In this document: positions 43,112 to 54,648 of the stretch, piece by piece
Layout: each line of letters begins with the position of its first letter
Position numbering within the stretch: position 1 is the stretch's first letter
Assembly (NCBI GenBank): GCA_010094045.1
Contig: ML986614.1
Location: forward strand, 85,336-149,335
Direction of reading: 5' to 3'
DNA: 64,000 bases
Origin: Lojkania enalia
Taxonomy: Eukaryota > Ascomycota > Dothideomycetes > Pleosporales
Made by a program: the position numbers and the translations under genes
The notes under the pieces: generated by a model
What the model saw: only the letters and a program-made list of their open reading frames with translations
Told to the model about the DNA's origin: nothing
Database searches by the model: none

Positions 43112-45241
43112 TTATAGGCCGCTTATGTGATTTTCAGGGATGCTAGAATAAAATTCACAGAGATAATTCACCCAGTAGATGCACGAGTAGCGTGATACTG
43201 CTAAAGGATCTGGATCTGGTTGCTTAGCCTGCTCGGCAGGACATCCTAATACACCCAGCCTATACATGTCTCGTTGTAGCGTGTTTGACATGGTTAGTAG
43301 CGATCTAAAGAAGACTGTATAGTGGACTGTTTCGCTTCCGGACGGAAATATTACATGAAATGCTTCCGTGAGTAAAAAGTCCTTTGCGGACTGGTGCACA
43401 AAGTAGACAATGCCGTCCCGGATGGTTAGAAGCGAGCCGCAGAGGTTAACGACTTCTCGTACTAGGTCTAAGTCTTCGGCCATGCCGTTGAGCTCCTCTA
43501 CAAGCGAAGTAAGCTCTTGTAATGTGATAGGCCGGTATACAATAGTAACTATTGCTAGTATACGCCTGCAGAGGTCAGCATCATCTGAATCATTGATGCG
43601 TTGTATCATCCGTTTATAGAGAGAATTGAGCCCGGGAGGAAACGCCTTTAGCTTCGTGACGATGTTGAACCGCGACATCTTGTCCATGTTTTGACAGACT
43701 AATGCTGCCCAGAGGAAGGTGTTATTTGCGTTGGTGTAAAGATAATCTAGCACAGTGTGTTTCGTCTGATCACTATACTTCTTGTCTTGCGCTGTCTGCG
43801 AAACCCTATGCCTAATATAGGAACGGACGGCGGCAGATACAGAGTCCGCATTCAGCTCAAGGCTTAGCCTGACTTTATCTCCCGCTCGCTCGAGACGCTC
43901 CTCCACATCAGGCAAATTGCGACTCGATATAATCCACTTAACACGCGATGCCGTAGAAGACGTCTGGACAATAAAATCTAGTAGTTTCTTTAGGTCTATA
44001 ACGCATTCGTCGAGTGCATCAATAATAAGATATATACTCTTTAAGCTTGGGTCTTGCACAATATCTGTAAAGATTTCGGACAAGGCAACCCAGGCATTGG
44101 CATCCTCAAAGAGCGCTTTACCCGTCTGGTCGTGCTTCTTCCGTATATGCGACACGAGCGACGGCTGCTGATTAACAAGTAAGTATATCAAACCCCGTAG
44201 CACTGCCGTAGCGTTGTTAATTCGTGAGTCTGTAGCCTGGCAAAAGAAGTATGATAGAAGGGCTGTCTTGGCTATCGATTTACTCAGCTCATTGATGATG
44301 CCGCAGAGCAGCATGGTTTTGCCTTTGCCGGGATCACCTTTGATCCATAGCAGTCGACTCTGTGAATTGTCCCGCCATCGCTGGAAGTCAGGGTTCTCGA
44401 GGATCCAGTAGTACGAGTCCTCTAATAGTCCGCCCTTAGTCTTCTCAATACGTGCTTTATCCCGCCGAGGATCGGTGATGTGTAAGTCTTGCGTACACTT
44501 CTCTAGCTTGCCGATTTCGTCTAGCAGCCGTTGGAAGGCTCTTCCCACCCCAACGTTGTAGATGGGAGGTATGAAGACATCAAAGATGCCAAGCAATGAG
44601 TATACCTTATCTTCTTCAAGCTTGGTCTCGCGGTATTCTATCCACGATAAGCGATCGTTGACGCTGAATTGCGACAGTGGTTCTCCTTGAAGCGCTGCCT
44701 CTGGGATAGCAGTAATTTCATGTATTTGTTGCCTTAGCGAACATTTATCACCAAGTCGTTTATGTTGCTGGGAAAAGAACTCGACTGAAGAAGGCGCGAG
44801 AAGCTCTTGAAGTGTCCAGCCTCGTGTAAACCATCGGCTGCTCCGAAAGGTAGGCTCCCACTCGCAGGTGTCGCCATTCATGTCCCGCTTAGCTGTCGAG
44901 ACATCTGATAAATAGACATAGCACCTAGCCGCGTTGCGATACCAGCGAAACATAGAGTTGATGGTCTGCGACAGCTCAGCCTTGTTTGCCCCATTGATAC
45001 AGCAAGTGTCAATCCAGAAGTAGTCCAAGCCATCTTGTCTGGCTTGTTCTGCGCAGAACCGAATCTTCTCATACCCAGGCTTATCTGTACCAGTGCCATT
45101 TGTCAAGTCGTCAAAGGTAACTTCATCAAGCTCCGCTCCCCATGTATGTGAGAGAATTGCATAGGAAGGAATTGGCTCATCGCTGGTAAAAAGCTCCGTG
45201 AGATGGTATCCGCTAGTACCGTTGCACTGCAAAAGGCGCAT
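43112..45241 (-). CDS. HET-NACHT NLR (HET-E class), truncated before its WD40 domain
   Basis: 709-residue single-exon frame from the ATG at 45241. The N-terminal HET domain (about 25-190) has PSYAILSHTWG, DYFWIDTCCINGANKAEL, RNAARCYVYLSDV and RSSRWFTRGWTLQELLAP. The NACHT NTPase (about 300-470) has a P-loop GDPGKGKT in LLWIKGDPGKGKTMLL and a Walker B IYLIIDALDEC. A helical region follows to residue 709. In the HET-E/HNWD family WD40 repeats sense the non-self ligand and NACHT oligomerises the HET domain to start cell death. Here a TAA at 43112 removes the WD40 part. A HET-NACHT protein might still be made, but could not sense in the usual way. I call it a probable pseudogene with a long intact 5' frame. 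Confidence 0.85.
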   Translation of the reverse strand: MRLLQCNGTSGYHLTELFTSDEPIPSYAILSHTWGAELDEVTFDDLTNGTGTDKPGYEKIRFCAEQARQDGLDYFWIDTCCINGANKAELSQTINSMFRWYRNAARCYVYLSDVSTAKRDMNGDTCEWEPTFRSSRWFTRGWTLQELLAPSSVEFFSQQHKRLGDKCSLRQQIHEITAIPEAALQGEPLSQFSVNDRLSWIEYRETKLEEDKVYSLLGIFDVFIPPIYNVGVGRAFQRLLDEIGKLEKCTQDLHITDPRRDKARIEKTKGGLLEDSYYWILENPDFQRWRDNSQSRLLWIKGDPGKGKTMLLCGIINELSKSIAKTALLSYFFCQATDSRINNATAVLRGLIYLLVNQQPSLVSHIRKKHDQTGKALFEDANAWVALSEIFTDIVQDPSLKSIYLIIDALDECVIDLKKLLDFIVQTSSTASRVKWIISSRNLPDVEERLERAGDKVRLSLELNADSVSAAVRSYIRHRVSQTAQDKKYSDQTKHTVLDYLYTNANNTFLWAALVCQNMDKMSRFNIVTKLKAFPPGLNSLYKRMIQRINDSDDADLCRRILAIVTIVYRPITLQELTSLVEELNGMAEDLDLVREVVNLCGSLLTIRDGIVYFVHQSAKDFLLTEAFHVIFPSGSETVHYTVFFRSLLTMSNTLQRDMYRLGVLGCPAEQAKQPDPDPLAVSRYSCIYWVNYLCEFYSSIPENHISGL

Positions 45242-45559
45242 CGTTTTACATCGAGTTAAACAGAATGAAGCGGAATGAATAGGTCTTACTCGACCTCGAT
45301 CGGGGCAGCCTGGCTAGAAACGCGGGTACAACAACTCGGTTGTCTACTCACATCGGGCTTAGCTATTAGGTCAGTAAATGCATAGGGATTTTAGAGGAAC
45401 GAATAATACCTAAGGATTGCATTGGGAAACGCGACGGCGCAGCACCGCTATTGCGTGTCTTTGTTTTCTAAGATGAAGCTAGATCAGGCTAAGGTCGCAC
45501 GGGGAAGTCATGTGCACACACAGCCCAGAGTGTGGCCCGGCAAGGCTTGTATATAGCGG

Positions 45560-45790
45560 TGGACATGCACAACGTGCATGAACACCTTATATACGCTAGC
45601 GGGAGAATGGCCGACCTGCTCCTACTATGCCCTTGTAGATGTTCGAATTGCATAGATTTTAGGAGTAGAGGTACATAGCGCAGCATATTGCTACTTCTCA
45701 CAAGCACCCCTTTAATCAGCGCTAAGATTAATTTAGTAAGGCGGCTGCCAAGAGTAACGCGGGGTAAGATTCGGAGAGGGTGTTGGGGAA
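45560..45790. repeat. inverted-repeat arm B flanking the NLR gene
   Basis: Reverse complement of arm A (41545-42010 minus its inserted LTR). Lies about 320 bp upstream of the NLR start codon, so it may include part of its promoter. Confidence 0.75.
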
Positions 45791-45842
45791 CTGGCTGTTA
45801 AATATTATCTGATTACTATCATGTATATTTATCAAGGCTGAT

Positions 45843-47595
45843 TTAGTTGTGCAGCATAGGTGCCTCAGCGGTTCTCCACGTTGGCCCAAGCTTATCCTCT
45901 TCCACCTGTACTTCGCTCTGCCTCGCCACTTTAGCCTTTAGCTCTTCTGCATCAGGTGTACCCTTGCGTTTTCGTCTTGCGTTACTCGCAGTAGCTTCTA
46001 CTTCTTCTGAAGCTTTCCTTTTCCGACCACGCTTTGCCTTGACTTTCGCTTCCTTAGTAGCCTCCTTCTCAGCACGCTTCGCTCGGGCTTCTTCAAGTTC
46101 GTTGAAACCCATAACTTTCGCCCTTCCTAGTACTTCTGCTCTGGTCGAGTGTTGAACCTTAGCTTCATCGTTAGTCTTTCTTAGGAATTGAATCTAGTCT
46201 CGCTGGAGGATATCGTTAGAAAAGCCAAGTGAGGAGTTTTAAAGAACTTCTGCAAGTGTCTCTGCCGGCTAAATTTGCTCCTCTTATCAATAGCTTGGGC
46301 ATCCTGGTCGACTATGATATTCTGCAGCGATACCAACCCCTGAGTCGTCACTGGCGCTACTGGCGTAAGAGGCGATCGAACAGTGTCTTGAGTAATCGGT
46401 GCCACGTCTACCTTATTTGCTTCGTTGACAGTCAGTTCAGCAATTGGCTTCGGGATGCCTCGGAGCACTCTATCTAGATTTAGCGGGAACAAACCACAGG
46501 CAGAGAACACAGCCTTATTATTTCTCAGCGTGAATTCTTTGCTTCTTGCACGGCTATATAGAAAGGTAAAATACTCCTTGCCTATTGCATTTATATCGCC
46601 TCGCTTTAGTCGTTCAACTTCTTCGCGATGAGTTGAATCCCATGATCATGTGTGGCTGCCTACAGCAGCCTAGTAGGCAACCAGGTGCATTGTTATCTAT
46701 ATAAGGACACCTAGGTAGCCTCCTTCTACAATTAAGCCTGCTACCACGTTCCAACTCGATGCGCTTCCTTGGGTGGGGCAAATATAGCGACGTCGCAAGG
46801 CTGAAGCTTATGAGAAGTATGGGAGGGGAGCCGACATAAGACAATGTTGTTTTCAAGACAGAACTCAAGAATTTCGAGGGTCTCATGGGTACCGAAGCAG
46901 TTGAAGCTCTGGACTAAGGATACAAGCGATAATTTTTCATCTATGAGATCAACAAACTATTTTATAGTTGTAGGAGCTCCTCTATCCGCCTAGCGCCACT
47001 GACTGCCCATTAGGTAGTCACCTCTGTGGCGCTCCTGCCTATATGCAACCTGATTATGGGATTCAACTGAAGCCATTGCAGATTAGCACCCAGGGTTTTT
47101 GATTGGCTCGTTCCTTAGTTTCAGGGTCAAATATACGCTTGAGCCGCTGCAGACTGATGTAGGGATCTGTATATCCATATTCAGAGCACGCATACTGCCA
47201 ACCAGGGGTAGGAAACGTGGTCGAATTACTCCGATGGGTGGTGGCTGGCTAGATAATAATAGGGTTCAAATGCCTACCATCGCCGCTGATGCACTCAACT
47301 GCGATAACTGTGATTGAGGCCGCTGGGGGGTGAGGCGGTAAACTAATAACGAGATAAACTTTATTCGGACGGGATGTCCGAGATCGGACATATGTGGGTG
47401 AAACTTAACAAGGGCTTCCTCTTCCCATGCGGTGAGGTACTGTTGGCTTTGAGTCTTTTCTTCCATGGATCGTCGACCGTGTGCACGATGATGGAGGGTT
47501 GAGCAAGGGACCTCGCTATGATCTGCGAGAGCACGGTATGAAAGGGGGACATCGGGAGGAACGCCCTGTGCCAATACTCGACTGGGCGTGTCCAT
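45843..47595 (-). mobile_element. decayed DDE transposase (pogo/Fot1-like, second family)
   Basis: Minus-strand pieces in the right order: N-terminal helix-turn-helix (47595-47350; GVPPDVPLSYRALADHSEVP, STLHHRAHGRRSMEEKTQSQ), DPETKERANQKPWVLICNGF near 47110-47180, THETLEILEFCLENNIVLCR and HTSHKLQPCDVAIFAPPK near 46760-46890, VFSACGLFPLNLDRVLRGIPKP from 46510, and a lysine/alanine-rich C terminus ending at 45843. Frames shift and stops intervene, and about 150 bp of unrelated sequence sits near 46920-47070. It is a dead full-length copy, diverged from the elements at 26-33 kb. Confidence 0.82.
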
Positions 47596-48439
47596 AACTA
47601 TCAGCTTACTATGGCGTTAATGACCAGGATGGACGAGTGAGGCAGCAACTGGTTACCTCAGGCAGTGCCGGGCAGTGCCAGGCAACAAAGGACATGTTCA
47701 TAAAAACGGGGCTCGCGGACGCCCAGAAGGCGCCACATTTATTTTTAGAAGGGGCTCTACGTCAGGAGTAGCTCATGTCAGACACGGATACAAGTACGGA
47801 CTATGTAAACGCACTAAGAGAAGCTAAGTAATACATAATAAAATACAGCTAAAGCATCCTGCCCCATCAAGGGGACAGAGAAACTCCTGGAATACATGTT
47901 TTCAGTATAGACTCGCCTTCAATTATTGCGAATATAAACTTCTTCAACGGGACTTTCATTGCATTCCTCCGAAATCTAGAGAAATCCCGTTAGTCGCGAT
48001 CTGACCGAGGTAGGAAGATAAGCAGGCATATAATGGCGTCAATGAAACGATCGACAGCGTTACCAACACTTCGACAATTTCTATCACAGGCTGCTATCGT
48101 AAAAGAGAAAATCGCCATAGAATAGCGTTAAACTGATCGTAGACTTATATATATGCCGCAAATAGATTTGAGATGTCTAAATGATAAAAGTGTCTGGCTA
48201 CATCGTGTGTATCGAGACGTAGTGAGGGACCTCATGGAATTCCTTTTTTAAAAAATAGAAAATTTCTACCTGCTGCAATATACAGAGTCTATGTCTTTCT
48301 CATATAAATCTTCTGGTATTACAGAGATGGAATAATACTCCCTAGAGCGAAAAAGCTTATTGTTTCCTTGATCATGCCATCCCCATACGACGCATTACAC
48401 AACGCTTTCAACGTCCCTTACCGAAAGAAAGGAAATGAG
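47596..48439. other. intergenic
   Basis: No gene or repeat boundary recognised. Confidence 0.4.
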
Positions 48440-49482
48440 GAGAAGAAAGAAGGGGAAAGGAAGAACAAGAAGAATATTTCCATCACTCGTTATGGCCATA
48501 TGGAACATCTCAATGGTCAAGTCCTTTGTGTGTAGGTGACAATACCCCATATAATGTAGGACAGCTAGTGCTCCAGCCGGCGAGTTATCAAACGCATCCA
48601 GGAAATCGACTAAAGGCTGCACGGAGAGAGCTCGCAACAAAGATTCAGAGTTGAGGCTTAGGGGGTCGCTTTCTTAGATCACAGGGTATGCAGCCTTTGC
48701 AGGACGGACCTTGTATTCTTGAACAGCGAATGTGATGTTAAATCAAGTCACTTCTCTTTGTAGAAATGTCGCCAACATTTCAATCGCAAGTTCGTTCTCA
48801 TCTCGAGTGCGATTAAATGCTATGTCGAGCATAGTGGCGTTGGCGTTTGTTGGAGCCGACACATAAAACTCCATCGTTAAGAACAACTTGCAATGATTCC
48901 AGCTCCTTGGATCCCGCCTCCACACTTACAATTACAGTCTTCTATTTTAGGTATGGGCTACTTCAAAAACCGGTTCTACAAGATGTTATCAAGTTAGCAT
49001 TTGAGAACAGTACGGCGGGCGCTGTATGATCTACCTGGCCCTCGAAACTATCAAGAATTCCTTTCGGGAATGTCCATGATTTTTCGTAGCTTGTAGTTCA
49101 ATTTTGTTGGATGATTATTTTCGTGGAACATTTGTCGCGTATCAGGCAGCATCAATTGCTGAGGCAAATATTGATTTATTGAAAGAGGGTAAGTGGCCTG
49201 CCTAGCTAGAGGCTGGCAATGGCGAGACTATATAGGCCTGAAAAACAGACCAACTATAATCGGATAGTAGAAATATGTGACAACATTGTATGAGGCCCGC
49301 TAGCAAAATTCGCCATTAATGTCCAGTCGACAATGATTATCATCTACACTGATAGCTAGCACCCCAGACTTCCAGAGACTTATGGGCATCAAGATTCCTT
49401 TGTTCCTAATTGAATTCAAATTGTTAAACGCGAAACCTTCCACCACAGCTCGCCACCATAAGATTGCGATCCTATAGGGCAT
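48440..49482 (-). pseudogene. possible ankyrin-type gene remnant
   Basis: Several minus-strand pieces look coding but lie in different frames or are split by stops: ELAIEMLATFLQREV preceded by APTNANATMLDIAFNRTRDE (48743-48925), ALSVQPLVDFLDAF (48500-48640), ILDSFEGQVDHTAPAVLFS near 49000, and FNNLNSIRNKGILMPISL (49300-49440). The APTN...LDIA pattern faintly resembles an ankyrin repeat. The family assignment is weak and intact spliced genes cannot be excluded. Confidence 0.3.
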
Positions 49483-50461
49483 TAAAACTATTTGACAGGT
49501 TTTGAACCTTGAGACCTACAGATATGGATTTTTAGAGATCCAGGTACTTACGGGCTTATTATGCGTAATGCGGATTATGAAAGCGCTGGCCGCGAAACAA
49601 AATTGCAGAAAACCTAAGGGCCAGTGTCACCTAGCGGATTGGCAAGCCAGCCGAGTGTTCATCCTTTAAGTTTCCCGTCTTAGATTGGCGATTCATTTTA
49701 AATTTGCTGTACCAGTATGATCTATCGGTTCAGAAATGCTAAATGCAATAAATCCGTTGTAAAAGCAAGTAGAAGACCCAAACTTCACAGAGGGTTGAGA
49801 AGGCATTATCAATTTAGTGATAAATAGTCTGCTTCATACTATGGCTTCGAACTCGCACAAATGTAGCGTTGTATTTCAACCTCCATATTACAAGGTTCTA
49901 CATATAACCAATTTGTAGGCTGAGCCGATTTATTGATGATTGACCGGCGTCACAGGTTGTTACAAGAGCTACCGATGAATTGATCGTGCAGTTTGGCGGC
50001 TCGGGTAGCATTAGACAGCCAGTGGCAACGTTTTTAAAAAAAAAGAATTAGATGCACAGAAGCTGCCATGGTAGGCCTCTTAAGTGCTTAATCTATTCAG
50101 GGGGGGAATTAAAAAATCCGCCTTCTAAGTGGATACCCTCACTTCAAAATGTGCAACGCCATGAATTATGGAGGTATACGGCATAAATCTAGTCCTCCAT
50201 TGGCTGTTTTGAATAATTTGCGCGTGGCAGGTGCATTCTTTTATCGGTGATTATCCTCAAAACGAAACGTAACGAAGTTTGAGGGTTGTTGATGGTTCCA
50301 AGTTGATGAACATTGTCGATTGACTAATGAACTTCCATCCCAAGTTTTCATTAAGACTAACTCTTCATTAAGGCTGTCTAGGGCCTATCATCTTTCTTAT
50401 GAAGGTCGCCCGCTGGTCAATCGGTCTAAGATTCACAGTTGCCTGGGTATTCAATAGATAA
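49483..50461. other. intergenic
   Basis: AT-rich, no gene recognised; an A run at about 50035-50044. Confidence 0.45.
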
Positions 50462-51699
50462 TCACCAACTCACCATCTGCTTATTCCGATCAAAGCCACC
50501 CCTCAGCTGCCTGTTCGGCTTCAACACCTTGCCCTGAAGAACAGTGTACCGAATAATATTCTCGCAGTCCTCCGGCCGCACGCGAGCCAGCCATATACAC
50601 TGTGCAGCCTCCCCACTGCCCTCCTCTTCTTGTTCCTTGTTTACATCCAGGACTACTTCCTGCCCTTTTTCATCCTCGACTTTTAGCTCCTGTAGCGCCT
50701 CTTGTACCCCGTTTAGATGGCCGTTCAGTTCCTTCGGCCTCTCCGTCGCCGTCTCTTTCCTGTAGATCATGACGTTTGCAGAAAACTTGTGTCCGCCGAC
50801 ATGACTTATGAAGTATATACCAACACCTCCTGGCCGCTCATCGTCTAGGTCACGGTGTAGTCCCAAGGGCCGCAGGTGCCGCTCGAACTCTTTGCGGAGG
50901 AGTGGAGCAGACTGCCCACAGCGCGCATCTCGGGTCTTCTGGCTGCAGAGGAGTATAAGGTATTTGTGCGGACACGGTCTTGCTTTTAGCTGCGACGACG
51001 ATACGGCGGGTGGTATTGCGGGAGCGGCTGGAGATTCAACCGAGGGATTTGTTTTACGGCGGAGAGGCGTCGTATTAGTGGGGCCGTTATTTACAAAGTT
51101 TGTGATCAACTCGGGGGTGTTTTCTGGAGTTACTTTGTCGATTAACTGAAAGGAAGGTAGCAGGAGGACGGTCGTGCTGTGGCTAGAATAATTTGGGATC
51201 GGCATGTTGGAGGCTGAGAGCATGAGCTTCTGAACTTCACATGTCAGAACGAATTTAGATGCCACCCAAAGAGATGCCCTAGAGCAGGACGCACCCCATT
51301 GCTAGGCTTCACATGGCCCTTGTCCACCGCCTCCATGATGCTGCCCTTCTCGTCGGCGACATCGCGCACCCAATCTGTCTTGCCCGTCGCGACAATCAAA
51401 TGCGTACTCCAGCCCTTCACATGGCCATACAGCTGCTCCGTCTCATCGATCGCGAATTTGCTGGGGTACTTGACGCTGCATGTCGTGCAGTCATGCAGGC
51501 ACTCGTCTCCGTCTACGGCGGGGTCTGTGGTGGGAAATAGCGCGTCGGTGGTGCGCGCTTTTGTGAACTCGCCTGGATTCCTGGTTGTTGGCAGCGCGGA
51601 TGAGGACGATGACGGCGTTAGCTTGTAGTAGAGATTCTTGAAGGCAGCCGACATTCTGTAAGTGTTGAACGGCTTGGAAGTAGAATCGGACAACGACAT
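50462..51699 (-). CDS. AIM32: sucrase/ferredoxin-like protein, Aim32 family
   Basis: Two exons on the minus strand, 51699..51295 and 51229..50462 (intron GTGCGT, branch TTCTGACAT, acceptor TTCAG, phase 0), giving 390 residues. The thioredoxin-fold Suc_Fer-like domain shows the N-terminal CLHDCTTC motif (about residues 58-65), HLIVATGKTDW, the conserved CSQKTRDARCG, and the HVGGHKFSANVMIY histidine motif near residue 290, with GFDRNKQMVSW at the C terminus. In yeast Aim32 is a mitochondrial/cytosolic iron-sulfur or thiol-linked protein affecting mitochondrial inheritance and redox quality control. The cysteine and histidine positions expected for [2Fe-2S] ligation are all present. A conserved core-genome gene. 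Confidence 0.88.
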
Positions 51700-52143
51700 T
51701 GCGACTGCGCGACGGGAACTTTTTATAATCTGATTAGATCGCCAAGCACTCTATCGCGGAATTAGATCCGATGGCGCCGACATTCGAAAGGTAGTGCAAG
51801 GAACAGCAACAGACGAGATCTGTTTATGTTCTAAAGAAAATGGGCTAATACTGTCGTCCGGCTTATAAAGCTCTGGCTTGAGTAACCGGTGAGTGTCTGA
51901 GTGCTCGGATTTCGCCTCGGAGAAAAGTCGCTAGGTATTTCCTCCGAGCCCCTTCACCGAGCTTTCCCTTCTCGTCTACCCGTTCCCCACCCCCCGTTAA
52001 CCAATAATACTGATTTTCAAGGCTCAACCCTAGGCTTTCCACCATACTACCCCTCGCTTTAAGTGGCCCCGGGGTGCCGACTCGCAAAGTCTACGTCAGC
52101 GTCGCCAACAACACGTAACCGTAATCGTAACCAGGATGCACCA
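51700..52143. other. intergenic, divergent promoter region
   Basis: Between Aim32-like and the gene starting near 52144. May hold a first exon of the latter (a frame ending VPTRKVYVSVANNT before GTAACC at 52117 looks coding), but this could not be settled. Confidence 0.4.
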
Positions 52144-53318
52144 ATGAGACTCTTGACGCTCAACGGTGCGCCGTTGCGCGAGCATCTCGATTTCAGCAAT
52201 GAAACTTTGCGGGAGCCTGAAGTCCTTGACCGTGCTTTCGAGAACTTCCTCAACAGGGCTTTGGACCAGAGGACGAAGATTCAACCGCTATCAAATGGCG
52301 TCGCCTCACCGCTCCCCACACGCGTCTACGATCTGGCTGGTCACAGCCGTGTCTCCCGGAAGCCAGGCTGGAGGCACTGACCACCCAATCTTCGTTTTCA
52401 ATTCCCAATCTCGAGCTTTCAATCAAGTTGACGAACGAGAAGACAACCGTTCTCGACGATGACGTTCTTCAACACTCCCTAGTCTTCCATGACACCTTGT
52501 CATCATCGCAGATTAAGCTTGATGCAGAAGCCGATAGAACGGTTTCCTTTTCATTGTCCCTCTCCAATTCTTCTCAGAGTGGCGCTGCAGAACCTGATCA
52601 GCAAGGAGAGACGGAACAAATTGGCGCAATACTTCAAGTTCCCCCTAACCTTGTAATCACTTCATTGAGTGACCTCCCAGGCTCGAGGCACCTACACTCC
52701 ATCTACCCCCAGACTCTAACCCCAAGTCTCTTATGCGTATTGGCAACTCCAGTCGAATCGCGGGAAATGCTTATCAGGAGGGGTGGGCATCGAATGCACT
52801 TCTTCGAAATCAACGTTGCCGATAAAACTAGGTCAGGATTTAAAATTTCTTTTTGGTTTCGTCCAAAAAATAACGCGAGCCGTACAACATATGATGTGCA
52901 GGAAAGCCTTCTCCAGACCCTAGAGCAGGCTAAAGTGGGGGATATTCTGCTCTTGCGAAATATAGCGCTTAACGTATTTCGCAACGAAGTGTATGGCCAG
53001 TCGTTGAACGCAGCTATAACTAGGGCGAGAACCGTCGTCGAAGTCGTGATGAAGAGAGATGGGTCTTCTTACTATCAGCTCAGTATGCTTCCCTCGGTAT
53101 TGGAGGAGAAATTTTGGAGGGTCCAGAAGTGGGCAAGTTTCCACGTAGCGTCCGACCACGTCGCATCAGGAAAAAGGAAGAGAAGTACGAGAAGGAACGA
53201 AGACTTGCAGACAGGCAAGCGGCCTAATTTTCCTGACGACAACTATCCACCGGATACTCTGGAAGCCCGAGTGGACTGCGATGCAAGTCGTACGGAAACT
53301 TCTGAGGCTGGGGAGTAG
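52144..53318 (+). CDS. unknown, possibly OB-fold nucleic-acid-binding protein; 5' exon structure unresolved
   Basis: The solid part is one frame open from about 52233 to the TAG at 53318; from 52390 on it reads as coding (SIPNLELSIKLTNEKTTVLDDD..., GFKISFWFRPKNNASRTTYDVQESLL, VGDILLLRNIALNVFRNEVYGQSL) and ends in a basic, low-complexity tail with KRKRSTRRNE. The beta-rich middle with DILLLRNIALNVFRNEVYG suggests an OB fold as in telomere or single-strand-binding proteins, but this is only a resemblance. There is no in-frame ATG in that frame, so at least one upstream exon is needed. A second frame with an ATG at 52144 (LLTLNGAPLREHLDFSNETL) may supply the N terminus through an intron within 52300-52420. 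I could not choose the junction. Confidence 0.55.
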
Positions 53319-54648
53319 TTTGTCGAATAGTCCACCAACGTCTACACTATTTGCATGTTTGCTCATCCGTCATCGTTTTAAAATGCATATGGGTTCAAGT
53401 CAGGGAAATTTTCCGGACGAATGCCTTAATCCGTATAGCTCAGGCCTGAGCGTGAGCGTGTTTCATGTTCCCTTTTCTGAAAATACCCAAACTCCATTAT
53501 TTAGCAATTGGCACATGGTGATCGATGGCCTGATCTATCTAACGATTACAATCACTGTAAGTAGATTGTTCTTGCCATCAATTCGACAACTAGAGAAACT
53601 TTTCAAAAGTCTCAATTCTGGCACAAATGTGGGTGTGAGATGTGTCGCACCAGCCTAGCGGTGGCCTGCGCTTCGCTCCATCCGTCCAGTAATCCTTACT
53701 CCCCACCCAAAGCCAGTCTACTTTCCCCATAGTTCACTCCCTCACCGATTTCAGCATCCAAGCTACTGAGCCCTTTTTGATCATAGCGAATCAACCAGTG
53801 GATAGAACGGCCTTCGAATATTTGCTTGAGCTACTCTTTATCAACCGGCTTGAGCATAATGCGAGACGCATCTAGCTACTCTAAAATGACAGTTGTCCGG
53901 AGACTCCGCCGCATACCTTACGCCTCAATGGACCCGACTCTCACCTGATGGGCAACTTGTTCAACTCTCTACCTGGCGCAATGTTTAAACACGTCGCTTG
54001 AGGTGTTCCTTTCTTCCTGCTGGAATCGACGCAAAACAGCGTAGGCTTCCGAACGTACGCTTGGAGCCAAATTCCCGAGCTTCGCCTCGATAGCGGTACG
54101 ACACGATAGCATGCGATTATGACTAGAGGCCTGCTACAGAGGTGTGGGTTTCTGAGTTGTACCCATTCGCTCGAACACGATCATTTCTACTTCTACTTTG
54201 TTTTCACAAGCATGAAGAAATAATTTCGGCATCATGGCGCTGATTGGTCGATATTGCCCGCTTATCTAATTAAGACTCGCTTTATATGAAAGCCTCCACA
54301 GATGTGTTTCGAAACAGGTGGTCTATGTGGAGGCTACGTGAGAGCTTTGGTAATCCTACACTATTGCTCATCTGAAGAAGTGTCCTTCCGTATGAGCGGC
54401 CCACGGATCAGTCCGGATTTAAGACATAATATCGGGCCAACCTCTTACCAGCTATCCTTTCATCTTGAAATCTTCTAGATGTCTATTAATTGCATCTGGC
54501 CCCTCCATCCACGAGTGCAGGTCTGCCCATTCATTTTGTTTTGATGATAGTCATTCATTTTTCCCACTTTGGCTAATTGCACAAACTCTCCTTCCAGTGT
54601 GCAATAGCATTCCATTCTCTTTCTCCATTTGCTTACATCAGCATCGCG
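53319..54648. other. intergenic
   Basis: About 1.3 kb with short frames only (for example 53281-53658); nothing recognisable. Contains the tyrosinase promoter. Confidence 0.45.

Noticed and set aside
46628..47070. Terminal inverted repeats around TTGAATCCCATRATCA
   Set aside because: The inverted similarity is only about 20 bp, lies inside the decayed transposase, and has no target duplication.
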